Assembly (NCBI GenBank): GCA_009869945.1
Contig: WIXG01000290.1
Location: forward strand, 36,942 to 100,941
Origin: Mesaphorura yosii
Lineage: Eukaryota; Arthropoda; Collembola; Poduromorpha; Tullbergiidae
Length of the DNA stretch: 64,000 nucleotides
Direction: 5' to 3'
Translations under genes and position numbers: made by a program
The notes under the pieces: generated by a model
Seen by the model: the letters and a program-made list of their open reading frames with translations, nothing else
Databases searched by the model: none
What the model was told of the DNA's origin: nothing
Shown here: piece by piece, positions 50,342-63,000 of the stretch
How positions within the stretch are numbered: the first letter of the stretch is position 1
Layout: each line of letters opens with the position of its first letter

Positions 50342-52845
50342 ATGACGACTCGCGAGACTAAGAACTACGTGTGGGACATTTCTCCGAGCGGAGTACTTGG
50401 CCGAGGTCAGATGGGGACGGTGTACAAGGGGTCCTGCAAGGGCACTGGTGAGAAGGTAGCCATCAAGGCCCTGAACCGAGGCACTCCGAAAGAGTACCAG
50501 CTGAGGGAGTTGGCTCAGCTGAGTGCTATCCACCACGAAAACATTCTGAAGCTGATCGCTGTGGAGGAGGAAATTGTGGAGGGTCGATCTGTCATGATCC
50601 TAGAACTGTGCACCGGGGGTTCTTTGCTCGCTTTCTTGCAAGAGCCTGAGAACCACTATGGCCTGGAGGATGATGAGGTGCTGCTCATCCTGGAACACCT
50701 CGAGAGAGGAGTCAAATACCTGAGGGAAAATAATATTCTACACAGAGACCTGAAACCGGGAAACATAATGCGTCACATCGGCGACGACGGCCGAAATGTT
50801 TACAAGCTCTCGGACTTCGACGCGGCTCGGAATTTGCCGGAAGGAGAGGAATTTGAGTCCATATTTGGTAAGTAAGCACACTAGCTTCACAAATACAGTT
50901 TGTATCCTGACTATGTTGCATACGACATCAATGAGTCCAATAAGCAATATACTTTCTCCAGGGACGCCAGCGTACCTTTGCCCATCATTGTACGAGCAAC
51001 AGTTCATGGCCGCGTTCCAGGTGCCGCAGCGAAAGTTTTCCGAGTCGACCGACCTATGGAGCATCGGGGTGACCCTGTACCATGTCTGTACAGGCAGACT
51101 GCCCTTCATGCCGTTTGAGGGCACAGAAAACTTCAAGACGATGCACCACATCATTACCAAAAAACCGAGTGGTGCTATTTCCGGAGGACAAACCAAAATT
51201 GGAGGCCCGATCGAATGGAGAAACGCCTTGCCAGACGACTGTCTCATCAGCCAGGGTCTGCAGAAGACACTCACACCCTTGCTTGCTACGCTGCTCGAGA
51301 CTGATACCAAGAAACGATGTTCCTTCGCCCAATTCTTCGCTCTGTCGGAGCAGATTGTCGATCGAAGAAAAGTGCACATTTTTTACGTGAACGAGGTCAA
51401 GGCAATCCGTGTGTATCTGAACTGTGGCACGGAGGACACGCTTCCGGCCCTACAGATGCACATCAGTGAACAGACAAGCATTTGTCCCGAGAACCAGCTG
51501 CTCTTCTTCAAGGACTCTTCGTTGGGGTTGCTGGTGGAGCAGAACAACGGGACACTCTCGTTTTGCAAGACGAACGAAGCGAATCCAATTCTACTGTGCG
51601 ACAGGGAGGACAACAACGTTGAAGCCAAGTGGAGACTGCCCACAGTGCGCTTCCTGGCGTTTCCCAACCAAGTCAACGTGCTTGAGGACGGGAAGCTGGC
51701 CAAGCACAACCTTCAGACGGGACACGTGTACAGACGTCAGCTGGAGGTAATCAACCGGAGTATCGCGCTCATGACGACGACGGCGCTGACCGTCAACCAG
51801 GTTGTGATTGGGCAGTTGATGGGTGTGTCGCGCGAGGTGCTGCAGATAAAGAGCGTCATCAATTCGCTAGGCCACCAGTTCCGCATGATGGAGGCCTTCC
51901 ACAAGTCGTGTCGCTCTTTCATTCCCCTCATCCCCAGAAAGACGTACAGCGAGAGCGTTAATGCCACCGGCTGCCTGACCACCATCGTGAACTCCATGGG
52001 CGAGAGCTTCATGGCGCAGAAGATTGCCTTTCAGAGCCTCAAGGACCGTCTGCAGGAGCTCAGCCCCGCCCTCGCACAGCTCCTCAACAACCGCGTGGAG
52101 AACCGCTCTCTTATTCATGAATGGGAGGTGATGACGCAGAAGATCCCGGTGAGTAATTCAATAATCCCGTTTGAACTGATTGTCCGTGTCTGCATTGGTC
52201 GACTGATAACAGGAGAGTGAGCCCGTGATGACGACCGCGGTCAACATTCTGCACAAGCTGCGAACATCTTACGAGAACATGAACCCCGAGCCATTCGCGG
52301 CAGGTCATTCACGGCGGCAGAGTCACGAGAGCCAGCTCTTCCACCTGACGGAGCGGCTGCTGATGCAGGAAAAGTGTAAGAGCCTCCACGCCCTGCTGAA
52401 GAAGCAGTACAACGACGTCTTCCTCGTTGTTGTGAAACTTTTCTCGGACTGGTACAAAACCGCACAAGTAAGCGTAAAAGGATGAGGAAATGTAGCTGGC
52501 GCAAGATGACTGTTTGTGTCATTTATTTGTCAGGTTGCGACGATCCAACCCGAGATTTTGACCCGAGACCTGACAAAACTGCGCCGCACGCTGTCCGAGT
52601 GCGAATTGCAACTGAATTCGTTGGTGGAGGAGTTCCACAGCCAACTTAACAAGTTCACCGACGGCCTTCGCAAGTCCTACGCCGAGACGGAACTGGAGGC
52701 GGCGATGAAGGAGAAGAGAACCAAGTCGAAGAACAGGGAAGAGGTCAAGCAACTCAACGCCCAGCTTAGGGAACTCATCGCCAGTCAGCTAGAACTCAGA
52801 AACTCCTTTCTCTTGAGTACACAGGACTCCAGTGGGAGTCAATGA
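50342..52845 (+). CDS. TBK1/IKK-epsilon-like kinase, upstream copy with DFD motif
   Basis: Innate-immunity/autophagy-type Ser/Thr kinase family. Exons: 50342-50867, 50962-52148, 52213-52467, 52534-52845; 759 residues (human TBK1 729). Kinase domain first: Gly loop VLGRGQMGTVYKG, catalytic Lys in [16 protein letters not shown], then DFDAARNL where DFG is expected, activation segment FESIFGTPAYLCP retaining the Ser equivalent to TBK1 Ser172, and [12 protein letters not shown] ubiquitin-like segment follows (VHIFYVN ... ICPENQLLFF), then long helical dimerisation and C-terminal regions. All catalytic Lys, Asp and HRD residues are present; only the Gly of DFG is replaced. The kinase domain is almost intron-free, unlike the neighbouring copy. 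AATAAA at 53078. Confidence 0.9.
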
Positions 52846-53077
52846 GCGACGAGCGAGTGGCGTCTGATGGCCCTTTCATTGGCTTTTTGAGGAAGCCCCG
52901 AAAGCACAACGGACAATTTGTCCAATTTCCTTGTAATGCTGTGCCAACCTTTGCATGTATAACATTGTCTAGTACTTCATGAAATATAGTCTGACTTGGA
53001 CTGATTTGTGATTTAGAGTAATTCGCACTTCAGTTTATCGCAATTCCCTTCCTGTTTCTAATTTTATGATGTTGCTT

Positions 53078-53083
53078 AATAAA
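53078..53083 (+). terminator. Poly(A) signal of TBK1-a
   Basis: AATAAA 233 nt after the upstream TBK1 stop. About 540 nt then remain before the second TBK1 start codon, so the copies are separate transcription units. Confidence 0.55.
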
Positions 53084-53621
53084 GATCATGAATGAATTTC
53101 TAGCTTAATGCTTTCCGGGTGGATATCCTGCGCCAAAGTACAGGGGTCGGAGGAATTGAAGGAATTGATCTTGCAGTCATCGACAAGCCCTGCAGAGACA
53201 GATGAGAAATGAGGTGTTAAAAGTAAGAGAGAAGAGTAAGAATGAGTGAGTCTGTGTAGAGCGAGGTGGCAAGAATGGTTGGTTGTTGCTGAGCTCATGC
53301 ACCCATGAAAGCAAGTGACCTTAACTGCAACTCTACCGTAAAGTTCGCTCTGCACTCGCTGCACCTGACCAGCAGCGGAACAGCGCTCACCAACCAAGGC
53401 AAGGAACGTTATAAATCGTGCGACAACCGAACAGAGACGAAGCAATACTCAGTTCAACCTTTTATTTGGTAGCTTAAAACTTGCAAATGCAGCTGATCGA
53501 AATTCAGGTGTCTTCGACGGAGACATCAGAAGATATTGATTGCAGAAACCACGACACATGATCTTCGTGGCTTTAGTATTGACAGTGTTGAGATTGGAGC
53601 CGTCACTGTGTTTGGTGCTAA

Positions 53622-56600
53622 ATGTCTTACTTGCGGGGATCCGCCAACTACGTTTGGTGCACCACCAGTGTCTTGGGTACGTCTTATCATCGGGCACAAC
53701 ACTTATCATTACAGCACAAGTTTCATTGCTCCGTTTCTTTGCAGGAAAAGGGGCCACAGGCGCAGTCTTCCAGGGGGTTTCCAAGCACGATGGGGAGCCA
53801 GTTGCCGTCAAGACCTTCAATCAGCTGAGTCACATGCGTCCGCAAGAGGTCCAAGTCCGGGAGTTCGAGGTGCTCAAGAAAGTGAAGCACGAGAACATCG
53901 TAAAGCTTCTGGCTATCGAAGAAGAGCAAGACCAAAGGTAGGCTCAACCCCTCTGAGGAATCATGCAATGTGAACCCCAAATTAATTTTCGGCTTGAACC
54001 TTTCACAGAGGCAAAGTGATTGTAATGGAGCTCTGCACTGGGGGCAGCCTCTTCAACATCTTGGATGATCCAGAGAATTCGTACGGGCTGGCAGAGGACG
54101 AGTTTCTGTTGGTGCTTGGTCACTTGGCGGCGGGAATGAAACACTTGCGGGACAATAATCTGGTGCACAGGGACCTGAAACCGGGCAACATTATGAAATA
54201 CGTCGCTGAGGACGGACGAATCATTTAGTACGTGTATGCATTTGCATTAGTCATTCGATAGACATATGAATATTCAGACATTGATGATTTATGTTCGGTC
54301 TGTAGTAAATTGACGGACTTTGGGGCCGCCCGAGAACTGGAGGAGGACGGAGAATTCATGAGCCTCTACGGCACTGAAGAGGTTCGTTCGTAGGTCCTGC
54401 CCACTTTTAATTCGTTTCTTCATCTGGTACTAATGCTATCCATTCCATTTAATTTGCAGTATCTGCATCCAGGTAAGATATTTAAGGTGATCTGGTGTAC
54501 CTGGTAACCTAAGCGTAAGGCTGCATGTCGGAATGCTTTTACGGTGGCTTTGTTATTTGAAATTACGCAGATTTGTATGAGCGAGCTGTGTTACGGAAAC
54601 CGATGGGCAAGAGCTACACTGCGTTTGTAGATTTGTGGAGCATTGGGGTGACCCTCTTCCACGTGGCGACGGGGTTTCTACCGTTCCGCCCCTTCGGAGG
54701 CCGCAAGAACAAGGAGATGATGTACTACATCGTGACCAAGAAGGAGTCGGGGGTCATTTCCGGGAGTCAGAGCGCCGAGAACGGACCAATCGAGTGGAAG
54801 AAGGACCTGCCTACATCCTGTCAGCTCAGTGCGGGGCTTAAGATCCACCTCGTTCCCCTCCTCGCGGGCCTCATGGAGGTCGACACTCGAAAGAGGTGGA
54901 CCTTCGACAACTTCTTCGGCAGCGTGACCAATCTCCTCCGACGGAAGCGCGTGCACCTCTTCTTCCTCAACCGCATTCTGTCGCTCCGCGTGTACGTCGA
55001 CCTCGAGGAGCAGAAGCACTTCTCGCAATTCCAGTGCCTCGTCACCGAGCAGACGGAAATTCCACCCGAAAAGCAAATCTTCCTCTTCAGGGACAAAACG
55101 CTCGAGTGCATTCTCGAGGGCGGGAAGCGCGAATGCTCCTCCATTCCAGACACGACCGAGGCCAAGCCGCTGGTTCTCTGCCACCGAGAGAACAACAACA
55201 TTGCGCTCGAGTGGGACTGGAAGGACCTCGTCAAGTTCCCCACCTTCCCAAACCTCGTCAACGTGGAGGTACGTCATATTAAAAATTCCATCCTCCTTCG
55301 AAAACAAAACGACCAGTAGGGCTTCGGTCGCTCAATGCGGAGACTATTTCTCTTTTGCACGGAGAATAGAATTTTTGAACGGCGAGTGTTTCCTTTTTCA
55401 ATTCTCCAGAACGACGCGAGTCTTGCGAAGCACATTTGCGGGATTGGCTACTCCTACCGCCGTCGAATCGAGCGCATTTGCCTGAGTGTGAGCCTCATCA
55501 ACCTGGCCGTGAGGACCATCGTGCAGGTCGTCATCACGCAGCTGAGCGCCCTGTTCAAGGAGAGTGCCCAGGGGCAGGTCATCATCGTAGCTCTCAGCCA
55601 GCAGCTGGAGCTCATGGATCGATTCCAGAAGACCTGCCAGGTAGTGTTCGACCTCTCCACCGCCGGCCCTATCCACTTCGACAGCAAGGACGGTATGAAG
55701 GGACTCCAGTTCAAGGTCGATTCCATGCAACAAGCCATCGACACGCAGCGCGAGGAGTTCCGGGGCATTGCCTCTCACTTTGGCTCTCTCGAGCAGCCTG
55801 TGAGACAGCTCCACACGCGGTTTGTGGAGAACCAAACACTCCTCAGCGAGTGGAATGAAGCAGCCTCGGTGAGCTAAATAACTTTACAGCAAAAATTAAC
55901 TACCGTCGTTGTCTAATTTCGTCGTCTAATGCCGGGCAGCACGTGAAGGATATTTCGAGGGCCGCCGTGACAGCCTCGTAAGTGTGACGAGTTTAACACT
56001 CTGTGAGTAAATAAAGTTGAATACGCAGTTGAAAGTTTTAAATCCCTGGTTGCAGGTCTCACGTTGCCAAACTACGTGACTCGTGGCAGCACCTCCTTCG
56101 TGACAGAGCCACGCGGAGTCTGACGTACAACGACGAACAGTTTCACATTCTGGAGCGGATCAAGATGCAGGAGAAGGCCAAGGCTCTCACGTCGCTCCTG
56201 AACGAGGACGCCCAGCAGGCTATCACCAAACTGACGGACATTTTGTCGGACTGGTACAAGACCTCCTCCGTGGCCTTCATCCAGACGGCCATCTTGCACA
56301 AGGATCTCGGCCAGTCCCACGAAAACCTCGAGCTCTTCATCCTCAGACTCAACGACGGAGTGGAGGCCTACCAGAAGGACCTGCAGACACTCACCCACGG
56401 CCTCAAGACGCTAGAGCGCAGCGCGAGCGTGGACACAGGCTACCAGCCGAGGGACTCGGAGCAGAGGTCGCAGTCCACACAGCCAAAGTCCGCCCGGAAG
56501 GAGTACGTGCGCACCTTCAACCGTGGACTGAAGGAGCTGACGAGTGTGCAGGAGGAGGTGTGGACCATCCTCAAGGAGAACGCTGACCTTGTCAATCAAT

Positions 56601-56662
56601 TCCAGGCCCTCACCCTCTCTATCCTCGCTCCAGACTCAGACCACAGCTGTGAAAACAGCTGA
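53622..56662 (+). CDS. TBK1/IKK-epsilon-like kinase, downstream canonical copy
   Basis: TBK1 family kinase. Exons: 53622-53676, 53745-53937, 54009-54227, 54306-54381, 54460-54472, 54571-55268, 55410-55868, 55940-55977, 56056-56662; 785 residues. Motifs: [48 protein letters not shown], canonical [14 protein letters not shown], activation loop [19 protein letters not shown] with the TBK1 Ser172 equivalent, [15 protein letters not shown], then a ubiquitin-like domain (VHLFFLN ... [12 protein letters not shown]) and helical scaffold. This copy is clearly closer to animal TBK1 than the upstream one. The fifth exon is a 13-nt microexon encoding YLHP. Start chosen at the ATG directly before the family-like N-terminus. 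Confidence 0.92.
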
Positions 56663-56797
56663 TAAGACTAAACCCACAAATGAAGTTGGCAGTATTACCA
56701 ATTAGACCGGTTTCATTCCAAGTACGCCGTTTATGTTGTTGAAATTCGTCCCTTTTGTACGAAGAACCTGTTGCACCGATGACTGAAGTTTCAACTA

Positions 56798-56803
56798 AAT
56801 AAA
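56798..56803 (+). terminator. Poly(A) signal of TBK1-b
   Basis: AATAAA 136 nt after the stop, 22 nt from the opposite-strand AATAAA of VAC14. Confidence 0.6.
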
Positions 56804-56825
56804 GCAGTCATGTAGTGACAGAGGT

Positions 56826-56831
56826 TTTATT
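56826..56831 (-). terminator. Poly(A) signal of VAC14
   Basis: Minus-strand AATAAA 157 nt after the VAC14 stop. It faces the TBK1-b signal, so the two mRNAs should overlap by a few bases or just abut. Confidence 0.6.
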
Positions 56832-56987
56832 GTCCAGTTTAAACCAGTTCACTAATTATAAAAAAACATTGGCATATCCAGCCAAATTCTCGTGGATTAT
56901 TTGGAATGTATGGCATGCTAAGAATGGAATGGAATGTCCGAAAGTTTGTTTCCGTGCGAGGTTGGTTGTATGGATCCTGATTCGTGG

Positions 56988-59900
56988 TCAGACGTCCATG
57001 GCCTTCATGCCCTTCTCGACGAGCTCTGCGGATTTGCTCGTCTGCTTGGCATGGCGGTGTTTCTCCTGCACTTCCTTGAAATGCCGCAGGAGCTCCCCAA
57101 AGTCAATCTTCTTTACATGCGGGCGGTCCTCGGGCTTTGAAATCCTGCTCATTCTGCAATCAAGCACTCGCGTGAGAGAAGTGCAATTGCCAGGCAACAA
57201 GTTGGAGAATTGGAGATTCTTACTTGCCCTCTGCGCTAAGGTAGAAGCTGGGCACGCAATTTAGTCTTCTCTGGAGCACGTGGAAACCTTCGCTCTGGGG
57301 CAGGAGCATCAACAGTCCGTACAGCGCCTGCACCAACTCCTTGTTGTGATACCCGTCCAACAAGTCCAGCCTCAAATCTGAAACAACGCACACAAGAATA
57401 ACGCAAGTAATTTCCAGAAAAGACTCCCTCTCGGGTCAGGGTCAGACTTGGCTCACAAGTGAAGATGGGTGACTCGATCAGCTGCACCAGCTTGTCAATT
57501 TCGATCAGGAACTCGACAGTGACTTCCAGCTGCCCACTGAAAAGAACAACTCATGATACTCTTTGGTCTGTTTGGACAGTATAATTGCGTAGTTACAAAG
57601 TGCGAATGATATCGCAGGCGTGTGAGTAGTTTTGTGTGAGGAAGCACAGAGCGACGGTGGCCACGGGGTCGTGCGCCCAGGTGCGGTACAGGCACGTGAA
57701 CAGCGAACAGCTCTCCTGAACACACAAACACTTATCAGACGAATTCTCCAACTATTCCCTCCCGACCGATCGATCCTTGCCTTGGAGCTGAGTTCCTTCA
57801 GCTGACTCCGCAACTCAAACAGCTCAGAGGACGTGAGCAGAATTGTATTCAGTTTTTTCACCATCACATTCGCAAACTTCAGATTCGCCTCCTGCGTGAG
57901 AATCTCGGCAATCGTCTTGTAAATTGCCAAAGAGCTCAGGAGCACCGATAATTGCCTATATTGGAAACACAAACGTTCGATAACTCAAGAAGTGAACCTC
58001 AAGTGAAATAGAAACACCTTTGCATAATCTTCAGAGCGAATCAGCGAAATAATGCACAGCCTGCCGTGAATGACTGAAATGCTCACCTGATGATGAAGGC
58101 GCCTCGGTCATTCAGCAGATTCGAGTCAGTCTCGAAGATCCCGAGCAAAGACACGATGAACTTGTTGAAGTACGTGCTGCCTTCCTCCGCCGTGACATCT
58201 AAGCACAACCAACAGTTCCTCATAGTCATTACCCATGCTATAATGCTGAAGAAAAACTTGCTAATCTTTTTGAGAGTCACCGTTCTCAGTCTTCGAGGGA
58301 TGAGACACAATTTCGGCGAGGACTTCCAGAGCGAGGAGCACCACTTCGTCGTTCGGGTCGGACAGCGTCTTCAGCAGCACGGGAAAGGTTTCCCCGACGT
58401 ATCGAAAGAGAGGCGTTGGCATCTTGAGGTGGAGGTGGTAGATCCACCGCAGCACAGCCACCTTTGTGGGCACCGCCGTGTTCTGCAGGTTCCTCGTTAG
58501 CACCTCGACCACCGAGTTGAGGTCCACCGATGACTCGGCGCTCTTGTCCACCTCGCTCCGCTGTGCCCGCGGCGAGTCGACCTTCTCAGTACTGCTCGTC
58601 ACGAGCTTCATCAGATTGTAGTTGACCGCCTTGCTGGACTCACGAATGCCTAAGCCAGGACGAATACAAAACACAGAGTTATCTGCGGGCAAAGCTGTCA
58701 CGTGATCATTTTCCTGTTTCCTGTCACCTTTTCTGTGTTCTTCCTCGTACGCGAGACACGGCAGCACGGCAGTGAGGATGCCCGCAGTGTTTGGCAGCAT
58801 TAGATTCCCAGCCAGGTTGATAAACTCCTTGATCCAGGTGATGGCGATAAACTGCAGAAGTTCGTCTTTGGACTGTGAGTGCACAATCAGAATGTTGATC
58901 GTATTGGAGTAGTCAACCGTCGTCGGGTTCCGAATTATTTCCCGCAGAAACTCTCCAAGTACCGTCTCACACCTGCGATTTCCAATTAACATGCAATTCG
59001 TATTAACTACTTGACCACCCGAAAATCCATAGAAATAACGCACATTTTCTTTATTTCGACTGTTGGGTCTTCGAGAATGTTGAGGAGTCCGTCGAGCAGG
59101 TCGGGAAGGAAGATGATCATGTTGATATCTGGCACTGCGTGGAGGACTGAAATCCAGGAGATAATGAACTGTCGCGCAAACACATTCTTGGTGTAGAGGC
59201 GCTCGCGAAGAAGAGGCATGAAGGTTGCCAGGTCGAAGGAGGCGCTCTCTGTTACAATGTCCTGCACAAGAGTTATGAATGTAATTGTGCCCAAGAGGTC
59301 CCAGAGCGTGACAAACCTTGAGAAGTCGATCCAGCATTTCGGTCCCACTTTTAACATTTTGGTCTGGGTCCGCGGCTAGCTTGCTTAAGGCGTTGAATAT
59401 TTCATTGAAATGAACCAAAACAGCACCCCTTGCCACTTTGGTGACGTTGTAGAGGCCTTCGCAGGCGTAATACCGCGCCCTCGAGTCCGAGTCACTGAAG
59501 CAGGCCAGAATCGGTACTATCAGCTCATTGGTGTAGTTCGCAGACTCCTGAAACACAACCAGACAAACCCATCTTTACATGCTACCAACAGTCCGTGACT
59601 TGGATTTAATGTAAGTTGAAACTCTTGAACCTTGCCAAGCGCCATCGCAGTTGCGGCTGAAACAAATACAACGAGACAATTGTTGATTCTTTGGCGGCAC
59701 GCCGGAAACCACACACTCGACAAGATTTGTTACCTAATCCAATGATTCCTCCCTTCCTCCAATTTGTCATTTGGGACATGGTGAAGTCCTGCCCTAACAC
59801 CCGTAGCAACTTCCTGATCTGCTCCACGTTCTTCATTGCCGCAAAATCCTTAGCCATCCTATATAACAACGTTAGTCATGACAAGCCAAACTGACCACAT

Positions 59901-60022
59901 TGCGTAGCTGATTAAGCTTACTTTTCGATCTCCGAGGCTGCTTGTCTCCGCTTGTCGTACGATTTGTCAGTCAGCGACTTGACGCACGCCAAACTCAGCG
60001 GACTGTAGTCCTTTTCACTCAT
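56988..60022 (-). CDS. VAC14: VAC14, scaffold of the PIKfyve/FIG4 complex
   Basis: HEAT-repeat scaffold that assembles the PI(3,5)P2-making kinase PIKfyve with the phosphatase FIG4 on endolysosomes. Exons in transcript order: 60022-59922, 59858-59734, 59656-59631, 59547-59317, 59261-59044, 58972-58728, 58649-58281, 58198-58087, 57955-57781, 57715-57597, 57536-57457, 57377-57224, 57153-56988; 706 residues (human 782). Matches include [155 protein letters not shown] and the C-terminal [17 protein letters not shown]. The acidic linker in the middle is shorter than in vertebrates. Intron 9 uses a GC donor (AAG|GCAAGG). Confidence 0.96.
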
Positions 60023-63000
60023 TATACACCTCCGATTAAGAAGCGGGGAGAATTCACAATTGCGATGGGATTGTGACGCGTTTGGGACTTAACAGATCAC
60101 GAGATTACGAAGTTGACCGACTAAAATTACCACCACCGTAACTCCTCCAACAGCTTAATACTCCTGTAGCTTGGGCAGTTCGAGGAATGGTAAAGTTTAA
60201 CCCTTATGAGTTTGAATTAGATTCCGAGCGCCAACTCGAGCAAAGGCCAATCTGAAGCAGTGTGTGTGAGTTGTGTTAAGTGCATTGTGAATCATTTTTG
60301 TTGCTGCTGCTCTTTCTCTGAGGAGCGGATGTCATTCATGTATCCACTCGGGCAGGACCGGGTCCAGTCTCAAATTACGAAGCCGACGATCTTAAAGAGG
60401 GAGCACATTGTAAGCATTGCGAAGTGGACATAGCATCCGAGAACTCGGCAAGATCACTGCGGCTGGCTTCGTAGTTATCGGCAATGAAATCAACACATCG
60501 AGTATCTAAATGATCACAGGTATGGAGCAGTGCCCCATGAAGGTAGGTAGTGCAGTAGGGTTTCCTGCTTCGTGTGTCATTCAATGTTGTCTTACTTTTA
60601 GCATCGCCATCAACAATTTAGTTTATTTATCACCTACTCAGATTCGAATCGGCATAGACAAATGTCGCATCCGCTCTTGGAGGATGTACGCAGCAATGTG
60701 AACTATCTTTTCGACACGATGCTTTGAATTCTGATTTGCCATCTTCGATTTTGAATTGGTAACTCACTCCGGCCCGGTGCGACATGCCAGCCACTTCATT
60801 TCATGGGAGCATGCAACAGCTTGGCAGTCTACAAATTAGCAATCGCGCATGAAGATTGAGAGAAACTGTATATATGTTTTGTGTATTGAGAGTGCTCGAG
60901 ACGCTGTGTTGGTCGAGCTCTTGGCCGTAATGCACTTTCAAAGGCTCTCCACCTGAGAGCACATTTAAAAATATTTTACATAAACAGCGTGTCAGATTAG
61001 TCTACTCAGGAGTGCTGTGTGCATCCACAGTGAATGGCCACTCGCATTCATGCAAGGTCTACTTGGACACTGCATACTGCGAAGCGAGATGATGGCAGAC
61101 TCGTCTGCAACCACCGTATGAGACGATCCTCTTTGTGCACATCAACTCTTTATCCGGGCGGAATTCCTGTCGAGCGGATTTGTGGAAGCTGGAATCGGGA
61201 GGTGAGCGCAACTCGTAAGACTCAAGAAGCTGAGTATTTCTCTTCCTCGTCCTTGGGCGCTTCCTTCCAGGAGACCTCCGACGAGGCAGATATCGCTTAC
61301 TGAAGTGGTTTACAAAAGTAACTTCATTCAGACTGTTGCAAGCGGACTGACTGCATTGGATGGAGGTTTTGAGTTCCTGGGAGGTTAAGCAAACAGAACC
61401 ACCAAGCAGTAATGTTGCCAAGACCAGTCAGTTGGACCCGTTCGAGTCTTGAGAAGTGCGGGCTCTGCTGTAATGGCTGAAGGGCTCTCGAAGCGCGTGT
61501 TTCATTTCTCCGTCAAGCCATCACTGTTTGGTGTTGAATGCTGGGGAGTGTTGGTGTGTGATCGATTAGAGGTCTCCTCACTGAATGTGAAAGTCACGCT
61601 GTCCACTTGAGGTTTATTTGGTAACATTAGTGACTCTTTCCATTTGAAATAACAAATACGCATCGACATTCTTTCTACGAGGAGGCTGAGGGTCCACTTG
61701 AGCCCGTTCTGCAACTACAGCTATTGTTAATTATGACTCGAGTTGCAATTGCTCAGTTGTTATTGTGCCCACTCTTGCCATCGAGCTCCGAGTGCGCCAT
61801 TAGCCAAGTGTCTGCAGGGCACTCCATCCAAAAACGTTGTTTGCCCATCCATTAATTGTGGCCACTCTCGACCACCAACCACGCAACTCCCAGTCACGAT
61901 CCTCACATCCTACGACTCGCCTACTTTTCCTTTTCCTCAGACCAGTCCAGTCTAGAATCTCTGGACGGCTGCTCCGTTTCGCTCTCCTGCCGTGCCTCCG
62001 TTCTTTTCTTGGCTGTTTGGCTGCGCGAATTCGACCTACGCAGATTGGAAAGTCCTTCATTTGGCGACTAATCCCGCTGTCGCGAGTGTGAGCGTGCGGT
62101 CCTGCGTCGGAGTGACTGTCGAGTTAGGTGGAGAATGAAAAACGTTCGTCTGTTGAGTGAAGTCTTGCAAATCAAATTAAGTTTGTGAGTTTGCAGGCGA
62201 CAGTTTCAAGAAGCGAGATTCGGTTTGATGACTCTGAAAAGAGATTAACTTGAGTCTGCGAGCACTCGTTTGCGTGTCTGTTTTGATTTTATAATTCCGA
62301 GTTGGCTGAAGTGCCTCTCTCATGCTTCGCTTTTCTCCCTCCAGACAAGCTGAGTCGCTGAGTGGCAACTCGAATGAATGAAAAGAGAAAGGCCTCAGTG
62401 AACAAAACGACAGATTTAATATTTTGTTTTTAATCTCTTGAGTTGAGGCTGACCGTGGGTCCACTCACAGCCAGTCGAGAGCCGACTTCATCAACCGCCT
62501 CTCCGCATTTCTGTTCGGATCGTTGCGAATGTGGTGAAGGGTTACAAACGTTTCAGCCGCATGCAAGTTGGTCGTGTGCAGTGCTTCGGCCAGGTGACAC
62601 GTCTCTCGACTGCATCTCCTCATTTGCGGTGGGGTCGATTTGTGAATTGGCAGGAGCCCCAAAGTGCGGTCGTGCAATAAATCGAGTCTCTGTGGATGCG
62701 AGCGTGTGCTCACAAAGCCATAACGTGTCAGATGAAAGGAATTTTGAATCATTTTGAACTTTTATTACATTTTTATTCAATCGACAGTCCTCAACCCTTC
62801 CAAACAGTGATTTAGGACCAGCCAAGTGTCCGCTGCAGACAAACAACACTCAGCACGCCACACTTTATGACGAGAAGCACGCCGAATCGTACAGACCGTT
62901 ATGAGCGTGATGCAAATAGTCAAGCAGCTCCGGAATCTTAATTTTATTACTTCAGATCATTCTAAATTACAGAGGAGAGGGCGTGCCCACCAGAGTAATA

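Noticed and set aside
54678-55307. Long minus-strand open frame (209 codons) opposite TBK1-b
   Set aside because: Shadow of a GC-rich coding exon; its Glu/Val/Leu-rich translation mirrors the sense codons and matches no family.
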